Assembly (NCBI GenBank): GCA_022376925.1
Contig: JAIOJX010000032.1
Location: 198,582,939-198,646,938 of the forward strand
Length of the DNA: 64,000 nucleotides
Direction: 5' to 3'
DNA from: Tragulus kanchil
Lineage: Eukaryota; Chordata; Mammalia; Artiodactyla; Tragulidae
The position numbers were made by a program, and so were the translations under genes. Under the pieces are notes generated by a model. That model was not told the DNA's origin and made no database searches. It was given only the letters and a program-made list of their open reading frames with translations. Positions 13,898 to 23,975 of the stretch are shown in pieces. Numbering within the stretch: the first letter of the stretch is position 1; each line of letters starts with the position of its first letter.

Positions 13898-14228
13898 AAA
13901 CAGTATGAAACACTATAAAAACAGGCTCTTTTTTCCACCTCGATGATGTGGTACCAGAGAGCATGGACCACTTGTTCTGCTAATTTCCTGTGTGTGTGCG
14001 CACACATGCACACTCAGTTTTGTCTGACTCTTTCCGGATGGATGGTAGCCTGCCAGGCTTCTCTGTCCATGGGATGTTCCAGGCAAGAATATTGGAATGG
14101 ATTGCCACTGCTTCCTCCAGGTAATCTTCCCAACCCAAGGACTGAACCCACGCCACCTGTGTCTCCTGCATTGCAGGTGGACTGACTCTTTATTGCTGAG
14201 TCATTAGAGAAGCCCAGGAAACAGTATG
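13898..14228 (-). mobile_element. Bov-tA SINE with extra 3' ferritin sequence
   Basis: A minus-strand Bov-tA (13988-14218) with the tRNA-like head at its right end and the CACTCAGT..GACTCTTT tail at its left. The insertion boundaries are given by the direct repeat AAACAGTATG at 13898-13907 and 14219-14228, which splits the L1 sequence GCCACTGG/AAACAGTATGG. Between the SINE tail and the left boundary are about 80 extra bases including an FTL fragment and a T run. A full copy lies at 15008-15338 and a partial one at 16338-16443, both from duplications. Confidence 0.85.
13930..13982 (+). pseudogene. FTL: Short FTL fragment fused to a Bov-tA inside the L1
   Basis: About 53 bases, beginning TTCCACCTCGATGATGTGG, align without gaps to FTL codons around FDRDDVALEG at roughly 70% identity by eye. 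They share derived changes (GGTACC and TTCTGCTAATT) with the FTL pseudogene at 18.33 kb. The fragment lies between a T run and the 3' end of a minus-strand Bov-tA, within one insertion flanked by the target-site duplication AAACAGTATG. A copy lies at 15040-15092. Confidence 0.55.
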
Positions 14229-15217
14229 GGGCTCCTCAAAACCAAAACGCCACCTGTGTCAATCCTAGCATTGCAGTGTGGACCCGAAACAGAATCGAGA
14301 GCCCAGAAATAAACCCATATGTATACATTCAACCAGTATTTGACAAAGGAGCTAAGAATACACAATGCAGAAAGGATAGTCTCTTCAACACGTGGTTTTG
14401 GGAAAACTGGATATTCAAAAGCAAAGCAATGGATTTGCACCCCTAATTTATACCATTACTGATATTAACTTGAAATGGATTTCATAGTTAAACATAAGAT
14501 CAAAATATGTCAAACTCCTAGAAGAAAACAAGAGAAAGGCTTTTTGACATTGATTTTGGGGATTTTTTTTTGGCTATATCACCAAAAGCATAGGAAACAA
14601 AAACAATACTAAAATATTTCTGCACAGCAAAAGAAAATTTCAACAAAAGGAAAAGTCAGCCTGCTGAATGGGAGAAAACATTTGCAAGCTATCTCTTCTA
14701 ATGGACTAATATCCAAAATATGTAAGGAATTTTTACACGTCAATACAAGAAAACAAATAATATGAATTAAAATGGGCAAAGAACATGAACAGACATTTTC
14801 CCAAAGACATACAAATCAAAGTACTTGAAAGGGCACTCAATATCATTAATTATCAGGTAAATACAAAGCAAAAACACAAGGAATATCACTTTAGATCCGT
14901 TAGAATGGCAGTTATCAAAAAGACAAGAGATAAATGCTGGCGAGAAAGTGAAAAAATGGGAACCTTTGTGTAGGTAGGAATATAAATTGGTGCAGCCACT
15001 GGAAAAAAAACAGTATGAAACACTATAAAAACAGGCTCTTTTTTCCACCTCGATGATGTGGTACCAGAGAGCATGGACCACTTGTTCTGCTAATTTCCTG
15101 TGTGTGTGCGCACACATGCACACTCAGTTTTGTCTGACTCTTTCCGGATGGATGGTAGCCTGCCAGGCTTCTCTGTCCATGGGATGTTCCAGGCAAGAAT
15201 ATTGGAATGGATTGCCA

Positions 15218-17449
15218 CTGCTTCCTCCAGGTAATCTTCCCAACCCAAGGACTGAACCCACGCCACCTGTGTCTCCTGCATTGCAGGTGGACTGACTCTT
15301 TATTGCTGAGTCATTAGAGAAGCCCAGGAAACAGTATGGGGCTCCTCAAAACATTAAAAATAGAATTACAAAATGATTCAGTTAGCTCAGTTCTGAGTAT
15401 ATATTCAAAGTAAATGAAATCATTGCCTCAATCATATCTCAGATACCTATACCTGTACCTTCATTTTCATTACAGCGTGACTCATAAGAGCCAAGCCATG
15501 GAAACAACATAAATGTTTTTAGACAAATTAATGGATAAAGAAATATGGTATACACACACAGGAATGCAATTCAGCCATAAAAAGGAAGCAAATCCTGCTA
15601 TTGGGAACACATGGATGAAACTTGAGGGCTTTACCTAAGTGAAATAAGTCAGGCAGGGAAAAACAAACACTGTATAATGTCTCTTACACACATATATAAT
15701 ATGAAAAAGTAGATCACAGAGAAGCAGAGAGCAGACTGGTGGTTTCCAGGGCTGGAATGGCAGTGGGAAAGGAGAGATGTAGTCAATAAATACCAACTTC
15801 TACTTCTATGATTACATCCTGGAACTCTAACACAGAGCATGGTGACTCTAGTTAACAATAGTGTATTCTTGAAAGCTGGTGAGAATATAAATCTTAAATG
15901 TCACAAAAAATAAGTTAATTATCCAAAATGGTGAATATGTTAACTAAACTCATTGTGGTAATAGACACACATATATACATACAATATATACATGTATCAC
16001 ACCTGTACTTTTCACACTTTAAACTTACATAATAGTATATGCTAGTGATATCTCAGTATAGCTGGAAAAGTATGGATTCATCAAAACAAAAACAAAAAGC
16101 TATTGCCCTAGTGCATATATGTTTTCAAACTGCAACTTGCACCTGCCAAGTGAGGAAATCATAAAGGCCTGTCCAATTACACAGACATGTGACTTCTGTT
16201 TTTACAATATTAGGGAAATGATGTTTATGATATCACTGTTAAAGGAAGTATTTAGTTTAAAAAAGAAAATGGAAAAAAGATACATAAAGATCATCACAGA
16301 ACACCAGCATAGTGGTTAAAGCATTTTGACCAAAAACCTGCTTCCTCCAGGTAATCTTCCCAACCCAAGGACTGAACCACGCCACCTGTGTCTCCTGCAT
16401 TGCAGGTGGACTGACTCTTTATTGCTGAGTCATTAGAGAAGCCCAGGAAACAGTATGGGGCTCCTCAAAACATTAAAAATAGAATTACAAAATGATTCAG
16501 TTAGCTCAGTTCTGAGTATATATTCAAAGTAAATGAAATCATTGCCTCAATCATATCTCAGATACCTATACCTGTACCTTCATTTTCATTACAGCGTGAC
16601 TCATAAGAGCCAAGCCATGGAAACAACATAAATGTTTTTAGACAAATTAATGGATAAAGAAATATGGTATACACACACAGGAATGCAATTCAGCCATAAA
16701 AAGGAAGCAAATCCTGCTATTGGGAACACATGGATGAAACTTGAGGGCTTTACCTAAGTGAAATAAGTCAGGCAGGGAAAAACAAACACTGTATAATGTC
16801 TCTTACACACATATATAATATGAAAAAGTAGATCACAGAGAAGCAGAGAGCAGACTGGTGGTTTCCAGGGCTGGAATGGCAGTGGGAAAGGAGAGATGTA
16901 GTCAATAAATACCAACTTCTACTTCTATGATTACATCCTGGAACTCTAACACAGAGCATGGTGACTCTAGTTAACAATAGTGTATTCTTGAAAGCTGGTG
17001 AGAATATAAATCTTAAATGTCACAAAAAATAAGTTAATTATCCAAAATGGTGAATATGTTAACTAAACTCATTGTGGTAATAGACACACATATATACATA
17101 CAATATATACATGTATCACACCTGTACTTTTCACACTTTAAACTTACATAATAGTATATGCTAGTGATATCTCAGTATAGCTGGAAAAGTATGGATTCAT
17201 CAAAACAAAAACAAAAAAAGCTATTGCCCTAGTGCATATATGTTTTCAAACTGCAACTTGCACCTGCCAAGTGAGGAAATCATAAAGGCCTGTCCAATTA
17301 CACAGACATGTGACTTCTGTTTTTACAATATTAGGGAAATGATGTTTATGATATCACTGTTAAAGGAAGTATTTAGTTTAAAAAAGAAAATGGAAAAAAG
17401 ATACATAAAGATCATCACAGAACACCAGCATAGTGGTTAAAGCATTTTG
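15218..17449. repeat. Direct duplication 7, period about 1119-1121
   Basis: 15218-16328 equals 16338-17449 with small indels. The spacer is 9 bases. The left boundary lies inside a Bov-tA. Confidence 0.94.
16461..17220 (+). mobile_element. L1 3' end, duplicated arm
   Basis: Second copy of the L1 3'UTR produced by the 15218/16338 duplication. It ends in a slightly longer A-rich tail (CAAAACAAAAACAAAAAAAG). It is not a separate insertion. Confidence 0.8.
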
Positions 17450-17484
17450 CAATTTATTACCATACAAATATCAAAAATGGCAGG

Positions 17485-17517
17485 CTGTGTGTGTGTCTGT
17501 GTGTGTGTGTGTGTGTA
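17485..17517. repeat. (GT)n microsatellite
   Basis: GT run with one CT interruption, just beyond the second arm of duplication 7. Confidence 0.95.
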
Positions 17518-17670
17518 AACTGAAAGCTTATTTGTTAATATGTGACACTGTTTTTGGAATGGAAAGGTGGGGTGGTGGTAGGAGAGGGAAAGAGGAGGGA
17601 ATTATTTTAGATGTTCTCATTCTGGCCCTATCTTCTGAGCAAATACAAACAGCAGGAATTTAGGAATATA

Positions 17671-17905
17671 TCTTCTGCTTCCAGGTGGTGCTAGTGGTAG
17701 ACAGCCAACCCGCCAATGCAGAACACACAAGAGATGTGGGTTTAATCCCTGGGTTGAGAAGATCCCCTACAGGAGGAAATGCAATCCACTCCAGTATTGT
17801 TGCCTGGAGAATATCAGGGACAGAAGAGCCTGGAGGGCTACATACAGTTCACGGGACAGCAAAAAGTCAGACTAAAGCGATTTGACATGGCACGCACGTC
17901 TAGCT
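17671..17905 (+). mobile_element. Bov-tA SINE (element A)
   Basis: Head CTTCCAGGTGGTGCTAGTGG, the body ATCCACTCCAGTATTGTTGC and the tail AAAGTCAGACTAAAGCGATT are diagnostic of Bov-tA. It lies just upstream of the FTL pseudogene. Duplication 8 begins inside it at about 17769. Confidence 0.9.
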
Positions 17906-18004
17906 TTTGCTCTCCTTCTCTTGCCCACATTTGCCTCCTTGTTTGGTTTAGAAGGAATAGCTATCCTAGCTTTCCCATTTGAAACTGGATATCACAACAG
18001 AGCA

Positions 18005-18710
18005 GCTCAGTGCACGCAGTGGTCCCTCAGGTCTGTTTCTAGCTTCAACAATATTTGGGTGAAACAGACCCAGGGACACCCCTTGCCCCAGCTTGCAATC
18101 ACCCTCTGACTCTTTTTCCAGTCACAGCTTTGGAAGACAGCCACGCAGCTATTCTTGGCCATTGGAATCAGCCAATACCATTTTTGAGCTTAGCTCTTTA
18201 TTACTGATCGACCATGAGCTCCCAGGTTAGTCAGAATTATTCCACTGAAGTGGACGCTGTCACCCACCACCTCATCAACACACATCCGCAGTCTCCCACA
18301 CCTACCTCTTGGTGGGCTTCTATTTCCACGTTGATGGTACCGGAGGGCACGGGGCCTCTTTTTCTGCTAATTGGCTGAGAGGAAGCCTAAGCACGCCAAG
18401 AGCATTTCTTGAAAAATGCAAAACCAGCAAGGCAGCTACACCCTTTGCCAAGGACAAGCAGAAGGTGTCCTAAAATGAGTGAGGGTAAAACCCAGCATGT
18501 TAAGGAAGCCTTTGTTTTCACAGAGAAGAATCTGAACCAGGAACTTGTGGATCTGCATGCCCTGGGTTCAGAGCACAGCAACCCACCTCTGTGACTTCCG
18601 GGGGAATGGCTATCAGGAAAAGCAGCTGAAATTCATCAAGAAGATGGCAACCACCTTCCCAGGTGGAGTTGGGTGGGTATCTCCTTAAAAGGCTCACCCT
18701 TAACACAACT
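18005..18710 (+). pseudogene. FTL: Processed ferritin light chain pseudogene, arm 1
   Basis: Sequence from the FTL 5'UTR through the end of the coding region is present without introns, so it arose by retroposition. The start region ATGAGCTCCCAGGTTAGTCA at 18214 gives M-S-S-Q-V-S-Q-N-Y-S-T-E-V, then a frameshift after about residue 26 and a TGA at 18376-18378 in the original frame. Later fragments give EGKTQ, EKNLNQELVDLHALGS and LCDF. It ends with CTCCTTAAAAGGCTCACCCT, the counterpart of the FTL C-terminus, and a Bov-tA starts at 18711. In functional FTL the 5'UTR hairpin at the equivalent of 18036-18066 binds iron regulatory proteins. Here it is decayed. No functional ferritin can be made. 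Confidence 0.9.
18036..18066 (+). other. Decayed iron-responsive element in the FTL pseudogene
   Basis: The sequence GCTTCAACAATATTTGGGTG aligns with the FTL IRE, whose apical loop is CAGUGN. Here the loop reads CAATAT, and the lower stem TCTAGCTTC/GGGTGAAACAG keeps the unpaired C bulge context. The loop G needed for IRP binding is lost, consistent with neutral decay. Confidence 0.75.
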
Positions 18711-18945
18711 GGGCTTCCCAGGTGGCTCAGTGGTAAAGAATATGCCTGCAATACAAGAGCCTGCCTGCCAATACAGGAGACACCTGTTTGATCCCTGGGT
18801 CACGAAGATCCCTACAGGAGGAAATGCAATCCACTCCAGTATTCTTGCCTGGAGAATCCTATGGACAGAAGAGCCTGGAGGGCTACATACAGTTCACGGG
18901 ACAGCAAAAAGTCAGACTAAAGCGATTTGACATGGCACGCACGTC
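18711..18945 (+). mobile_element. Hybrid Bov-tA SINE at a duplication junction
   Basis: The left half (to about 18812) matches the SINE at 19755. The right half matches element A at 17769-17905. The switch happens inside the shared GAAGATCCC. This B/A hybrid lies between the two arms of the 1044-base duplication. Confidence 0.9.
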
Positions 18946-19048
18946 TAGCTTTTGCTCTCCTTCTCTGCCCACATTTGCCTCCTTGTTTGGTTTAGAAGGA
19001 ATAGCTATCCTAGCTTTCCCATTTGAAACTGGATATCACAACAGAGCA

Positions 19049-19754
19049 GCTCAGTGCACGCAGTGGTCCCTCAGGTCTGTTTCTAGCTTCAACAATATTT
19101 GGGTGAAACAGACCCAGGGACACCCCTTGCCCCAGCTTGCAATCACCCTCTGACTCTTTTTCCAGTCACAGCTTTGGAAGACAGCCACGCAGCTATTCTT
19201 GGCCATTGGAATCAGCCAATACCATTTTTGAGCTTAGCTCTTTATTACTGATCGACCATGAGCTCCCAGGTTAGTCAGAATTATTCCACTGAAGTGGACG
19301 CTGTCACCCACCACCTCATCAACACACATCCGCAGTCTCCCACACCTACCTCTTGGTGGGCTTCTATTTCCACGTTGATGGTACCGGAGGGCACGGGGCC
19401 TCTTTTTCTGCTAATTGGCTGAGAGGAAGCCTAAGCACGCCAAGAGCATTTCTTGAAAAATGCAAAACCAGCAAGGCAGCTACACCCTTTGCCAAGGACA
19501 AGCAGAAGGTGTCCTAAAATGAGTGAGGGTAAAACCCAGCATGTTAAGGAAGCCTTTGTTTTCACAGAGAAGAATCTGAACCAGGAACTTGTGGATCTGC
19601 ATGCCCTGGGTTCAGAGCACAGCAACCCACCTCTGTGACTTCCGGGGGAATGGCTATCAGGAAAAGCAGCTGAAATTCATCAAGAAGATGGCAACCACCT
19701 TCCCAGGTGGAGTTGGGTGGGTATCTCCTTAAAAGGCTCACCCTTAACACAACT
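19049..19754 (+). pseudogene. FTL: FTL processed pseudogene, arm 2 (duplicate)
   Basis: Near-identical copy, 1044 bases downstream of arm 1, with the start ATG at 19258. Here the pseudogene is followed by an intact Bov-tA (19755-19978) and then by FTL 3'UTR-like sequence. This arm shows the true order of the locus: pseudogene body, SINE, pseudogene 3'UTR. Confidence 0.88.
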
Positions 19755-19978
19755 GGGCTTCCCAGGTGGCTCAGTGGTAAAGAATATGCCTGCAATACAA
19801 GAGCCTGCCTGCCAATACAGGAGACACCTGTTTGATCCCTGGGTCACGAAGATCCCCTGGAGAATGAAATGGCAAGCTGTTCCACTATTCTTGCCTGGAA
19901 AGTCCCATGGAAAGAGGAGCCAGGCAAAGTATGGGTCACAAAAGAACTAAACACAATTTAGTGACTAAACAACAAGTA
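19755..19978 (+). mobile_element. Bov-tA SINE (element B) inside the FTL pseudogene
   Basis: Complete Bov-tA from GGGCTTCCCAGGTGGCTCAG to GTGACTAAACAACAAG. It separates the end of the FTL coding remnant from its 3'UTR remnant. A duplicate lies at 20868-21091. Confidence 0.9.
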
Positions 19979-19984
19979 TAAGTA

Positions 19985-20035
19985 GGCACCAAAGCCCAGT
20001 GACATTTGAGGAGCCCTGTGATGTCACAACCTTTG
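19985..20035 (+). pseudogene. FTL: FTL pseudogene 3'UTR remnant after the SINE
   Basis: AAGCCCAGTGACATTTGAGG and the following GAGCCCTGTG align with the start of the FTL 3'UTR, which follows the stop codon in the functional gene. A Bov-tA therefore landed at the stop codon of the pseudogene. A copy lies at 21098-21148. Confidence 0.65.
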
Positions 20036-20664
20036 CTGTTTGTTTTAAGAATATTTATGTATGGTCTGCTAGATTCCCCTGACCTTCACACACACACAAA
20101 AACCTTAAAAATAAATAAAATGGACAAACTTCTAAGCACAGAATATAAACAGGAAAATGGTTTACTTATTGAAACCTACTATTCTGCTGTTTATTGAACT
20201 CCATGAAACCAAAAAGCAACAGTTGTGGTGGTTCTATCCATTTTTCCTATTTTTGACTTGGTGATGGAAAAGAAGATACTGTTAAATGGTCTATAAATCA
20301 CTTTCTCTGTCTCTCTCATAGTTTTATGATGAAAATTCTAGGCCAATACTTGCAGGTGAGTGAAGAGCAAAGAGAAAAATCACAATTTTCAACGTGGAAC
20401 AGTGATAACATTATAACTTGAGAATGTGCTTAATGAACTATCCCTTCTATGTAAACTCATGCAAATTCTGTGCAGCTACAGAGATTGCAAATACATGAAT
20501 ATAACCCTAGGGAAGTAAGCTAGTACATTTGTGACCACATTTCTAGAGGTAAAACTGAGAATTTCTTAGCTTCCACAGGTGCATATGAGTATTCTCCCTT
20601 TCCCACTCCCTTAAAGAAGAACATGGATTCTGTTCCAAGATGTCACATGACACAAGATTAAGCA

Positions 20665-20867
20665 GCCTTTGTTTTCACAGAGAAGAATCTGAACCAGGAA
20701 CTTGTGGATCTGCATGCCCTGGGTTCAGAGCACAGCAACCCACCTCTGTGACTTCCGGGGGAATGGCTATCAGGAAAAGCAGCTGAAATTCATCAAGAAG
20801 ATGGCAACCACCTTCCCAGGTGGAGTTGGGTGGGTATCTCCTTAAAAGGCTCACCCTTAACACAACT
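20665..20867 (+). pseudogene. FTL: FTL processed pseudogene, partial arm 3
   Basis: This starts abruptly at GCCTTTGTTTTCACAGAGAA, in the middle of the FTL coding region, exactly where the 1113-base duplication begins. It runs to the Bov-tA at 20868. The abrupt start has no target-site duplication and coincides with a duplication junction, so it is not an independent retroposition. Confidence 0.85.
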
Positions 20868-21091
20868 GGGCTTCCCAGGTGGCTCAGTGGTAAAGAATAT
20901 GCCTGCAATACAAGAGCCTGCCTGCCAATACAGGAGACACCTGTTTGATCCCTGGGTCACGAAGATCCCCTGGAGAATGAAATGGCAAGCTGTTCCACTA
21001 TTCTTGCCTGGAAAGTCCCATGGAAAGAGGAGCCAGGCAAAGTATGGGTCACAAAAGAACTAAACACAATTTAGTGACTAAACAACAAGTA
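20868..21091 (+). mobile_element. Bov-tA element B, duplicated arm
   Basis: Same SINE and same flanks as 19755-19978, shifted by 1113 bases. It is part of duplication 9. Confidence 0.88.
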
Positions 21092-21149
21092 TAAGTAGGC
21101 ACCAAAGCCCAGTGACATTTGAGGAGCCCTGTGATGTCACAACCTTTGC

Positions 21150-23085
21150 TGTTTGTTTTAAGAATATTTATGTATGGTCTGCTAGATTCCCCTGACCTTC
21201 ACACACACACAAAACACTTAAAAATAAATAAAATGGACAAACTTCTAAGCACAGAATATAAACAGGAAAATGGTTTACTTATTGAAACCTACTATTCTGC
21301 TGTTTATTGAACTCCATGAAACCAAAAAGCAACAGTTGTGGTGGTTCTATCCATTTTTCCTATTTTTGACTTGGTGATGGAAAAGAAGATACTGTTAAAT
21401 GGTCTATAAATCACTTTCTCTGTCTCTCTCATAGTTTTATGATGAAAATTCTAGGCCAATACTTGCAGGTGAGTGAAGAGCAAAGAGAAAAATCACAATT
21501 TTCAACGTGGAACAGTGATAACATTATAACTTGAGAATGTGCTTAATGAACTATCCCTTCTATGTAAACTCATGCAAATTCTGTGCAGCTACAGAGATTG
21601 CAAATACATGAATATAACCCTAGGGAAGTAAGCTAGTACATTTGTGACCACATTTCTAGAGGTAAAACTGAGAATTTCTTAGCTTCCACAGGTGCATATG
21701 AGTATTCTCCCTTTCCCACTCCCTTAAAGAAGAACATGGATTCTGTTCCAAGATGTCACATGACACAAGATTAAGCAGCTATATGTCATCTATAGACTTT
21801 TTTATTCATTTCAAAAAGTGATTGAGCACAGTTGAATTGAAACACGTACAAGCTGAAAGAATCCTTTTAGTTTTCAGACAATCTCATTAAATGGTAAAGA
21901 ATCTACTTAAGTTAATCTTATCTTTCATGTTATCATTGAATAAAGAACTGGAATCATGCCATTAATTGTCCATTGGAAAGAGTGTTAGGTTTAGTTACGC
22001 TGAAACACATTGAACAAGAATACGACTCAGGTCAAGAGATCCAACAGTAGCTATCCTTTAAAAGCTCCTTTTGTTTTTCTGAACATTGTGAGATATTAAA
22101 AGATACTCTTTGACGGAGAGGTGGGCATAGAAAAAATAAGAATTGCAAAATATTTATAATTCTTGAAATCAGATAATGAATAAATGGGGGTCTGTTATAC
22201 TACTCTCTTCATTCATGAAAATACTTGAAAATGTTCACAGTAAAAAAGTCAAATTAAAACCAAAACCAAAACACACAGAGATCCCTGGCATGGAAGGAGG
22301 GACCAGGGTCCTCTCCGCATTACAGAAGAAAGTTTAAGTGACTAGTGTATCATTTCCCTGATGGACCAGGTGAAGATCATTTCTATGTTTACCACTGTTT
22401 TATCCATTGGAATATAATTAATAAATTGTTCTACTGGCTTAAAGTTATGGGAAAATTCAAATTTATTTATTAGAAAAAAATTGAATTTTACTCTAATTTG
22501 TGATCTTATGCTTTATGTACATATATGGAAAGATTCAAATTCAGTTCAAGGTGATTAACTGAACAAATTTAGAATTTAAGAATGAGCCTGAACTTTTAAA
22601 TATACAACACAGTATTGTTGACTGTAGGTACAATGCTATATAGCAGATCTCTAGAACGTACTCATTTTAACTGCAATTTTATGCTTATTACTAATAATTT
22701 AAGAGGGCAAATCTCATATTAAGCATTCCTACCACAATAAAATACAAGAAAAATAATAATAATGTCTATCACGAAAGGGGTGAAAGTTAAGTGATCAACT
22801 GTCACAGGAAAGTTGAGGACTAGAAAGGAGTGAAAAATCTCAGGATGTGAGCCTTCTCTGGATGTAATCCAAGTTGGATCTTTTAAGTAGAGAACTTCAG
22901 TGGTAGTAAAGGGAAAACTTTGCCAATGAACAGACAATTGAATTTTATATTTTCTTAGCAGAAGAAAGAATTCAAGAAATAGAGCGATTGCCTACACTAT
23001 ATATTTACACAATTTCTGGTACTGGTTAGCCATGCAAGTGGCAGCTGACTTTGATCCAGCCTGAGTCAAGTAGTGAGGGCAAACT
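21150..23085. other. Non-coding stretch without recognised elements
   Basis: AT-rich sequence after the FTL pseudogene. The first 630 bases are the second arm of duplication 9. A CAAAACC run lies near 22258-22275. No ORF, RNA gene or datable repeat is seen. Confidence 0.6.
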
Positions 23086-23089
23086 GTAA

Positions 23090-23320
23090 TAATGATTAAC
23101 TTCTATTAAGATTTATGATGTGTCAGGTATAGTCTAAGAATTTTTTCCATGCATTATTTTATTTAATCTTTCCTGACAAACCTATACAATATTATAATTT
23201 CCTTTTATAGGAATGAAAGCTGAGCTTTAGGTAGACTAAGTACTGAGTCACAGTTACAGTATCAAATACACATCATGTCATTCTGACTCCAGAACCCAGG
23301 TACCTAACCACTATAAAAGC
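23090..23320 (+). mobile_element. MIR, arm 1 (copy at 24205-24435)
   Basis: TTATGATGTGTCAGGTATAG, then a CATTATTTTATTTAATC core, and the end CTGACTCCAGAACCCAGGTA follow the MIR consensus in order. The copy belongs to duplication 10. Confidence 0.85.
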
Positions 23321-23569
23321 TCCTCTAAGGTCTCTCATATAACCTTAGCACTGCTTTCAAATTCTGGCCCCTATTTTTCTTACAATCCTATTCTTCTCTG
23401 GGATTTACTCTTTTTTGGACTTATTTGTTCTATCTGGCACATGTACTCACATCAACATGCCTAAAATTGCTTCTGAGTTCCCTGAGTCTCTTGAGCATTG
23501 AAAGTTTAAATGAGGTCCTAAAGATGGCAACATGATCTGGTAAGACTCTGGCCTTATACAAAGTGGAAG

Positions 23570-23760
23570 CAAGAATGGTTCAGGATGGCAGAGTAGAAGA
23601 ACATTAGCACTTCTCTTCCAGTGAGAACACCGAAATTGAAACTAGCTATTAAATAACTATCGACAAAAGAACACTGGAACCCATGAAAAAAAGACATCCT
23701 ACGTCCAGAGATGAAGAAGCTACAACAAGATCGTAGGAGGTGCAAAATCAAAAGGAAGAG
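23570..23760 (+). mobile_element. L1 5'-end-like fragment (copy at 24685-24875)
   Basis: GGATGGCAGAGTAGAAGAAC, a stretch around AACTATCGACAAAAGAACAC and GATCGTAGGAGGTGCAAAAT resemble the 5' end of an L1. This is a call from general resemblance. The copy is from duplication 10. Confidence 0.5.
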
Positions 23761-23764
23761 ATCT

Positions 23765-23975
23765 TTTCTATTTCTTGCAGATACACAGAAGAACAGTCGT
23801 ATGGAGACAGAATGAGAAGGTGGCCATCTGTAAGTCAGGAATAGAGCTCTCACCAGAAAACAAACCGTACTGGATCTTGATATAAGACTAGAGTCTCTGG
23901 AACTATGAGAAATAAAAACTTTTGTTGTTAAGCTATGGCATTTTTGTTATGGTACCCTGAGAAGACAATACAACA
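23765..23975 (+). mobile_element. Possible MaLR LTR 3' part (copy at 24880-25090)
   Basis: GAGAAGGTGGCCATCTGTAA, AACTATGAGAAATAAAAACT and TTAAGCTATGGCATTTTTGT resemble the 3' part of old mammalian MaLR LTRs, including an AATAAA-type signal. No internal region or second LTR is seen. Confidence 0.45.

Larger units (their letters stand above)
13175..15352. repeat. Direct duplication 6, period about 1110
   Basis: 13175-14242 equals 14286-15352. The spacer 14243-14285 contains GCCACCTGTGTC, also present in the neighbouring SINE. Confidence 0.94.
5277..16100 (+). mobile_element. Ancient L1 (L1M-type) ORF1, ORF2 and 3'UTR, dead and interrupted
   Basis: ORF1-like sequence starts near 5277 (coiled-coil-encoding A-rich stretch). 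Sequence typical of old mammalian L1s follows: the ORF1 end and inter-ORF zone (5950-6180), ORF2 (about 6720 to 15400) and a 3'UTR ending in an A-rich tail (16083-16100). Landmarks are the reverse transcriptase stretch CACTGTTATGACTTCTATTC (10169), the FADD-box remnant (11433-11444) and the C-terminal part of ORF2 around GAACATGAACAGACATTTTC (13671). Frames are broken throughout. Five duplications (at 5918, 9130, 11312, 13175 and 15218) inflate the element. Two CHR SINEs and a Bov-tA are inserted in it, so it predates them. Confidence 0.85.
17769..19856. repeat. Direct duplication 8, period 1044, hybrid SINE at the junction
   Basis: 17769-18812 equals 18813-19856. The arms abut inside homologous Bov-tA sequence. 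Confidence 0.95.
19552..21777. repeat. Direct duplication 9, period 1113, no spacer
   Basis: 19552-20664 equals 20665-21777. The only differences seen are in the CA-rich AAAACC/AAACAC stretch near 20098 and 21211. Confidence 0.95.

Noticed and set aside
13657..14013. 118-residue minus-strand open frame, repeated at 14767-15123
   Set aside because: It runs antisense through L1 ORF2 and into a Bov-tA and is duplicated only with the artefactual arm. No domain is recognisable.
17685..18109. Several short plus-strand frames near the FTL pseudogene
   Set aside because: They fall in Bov-tA and FTL 5'UTR sequence and have no coding support.
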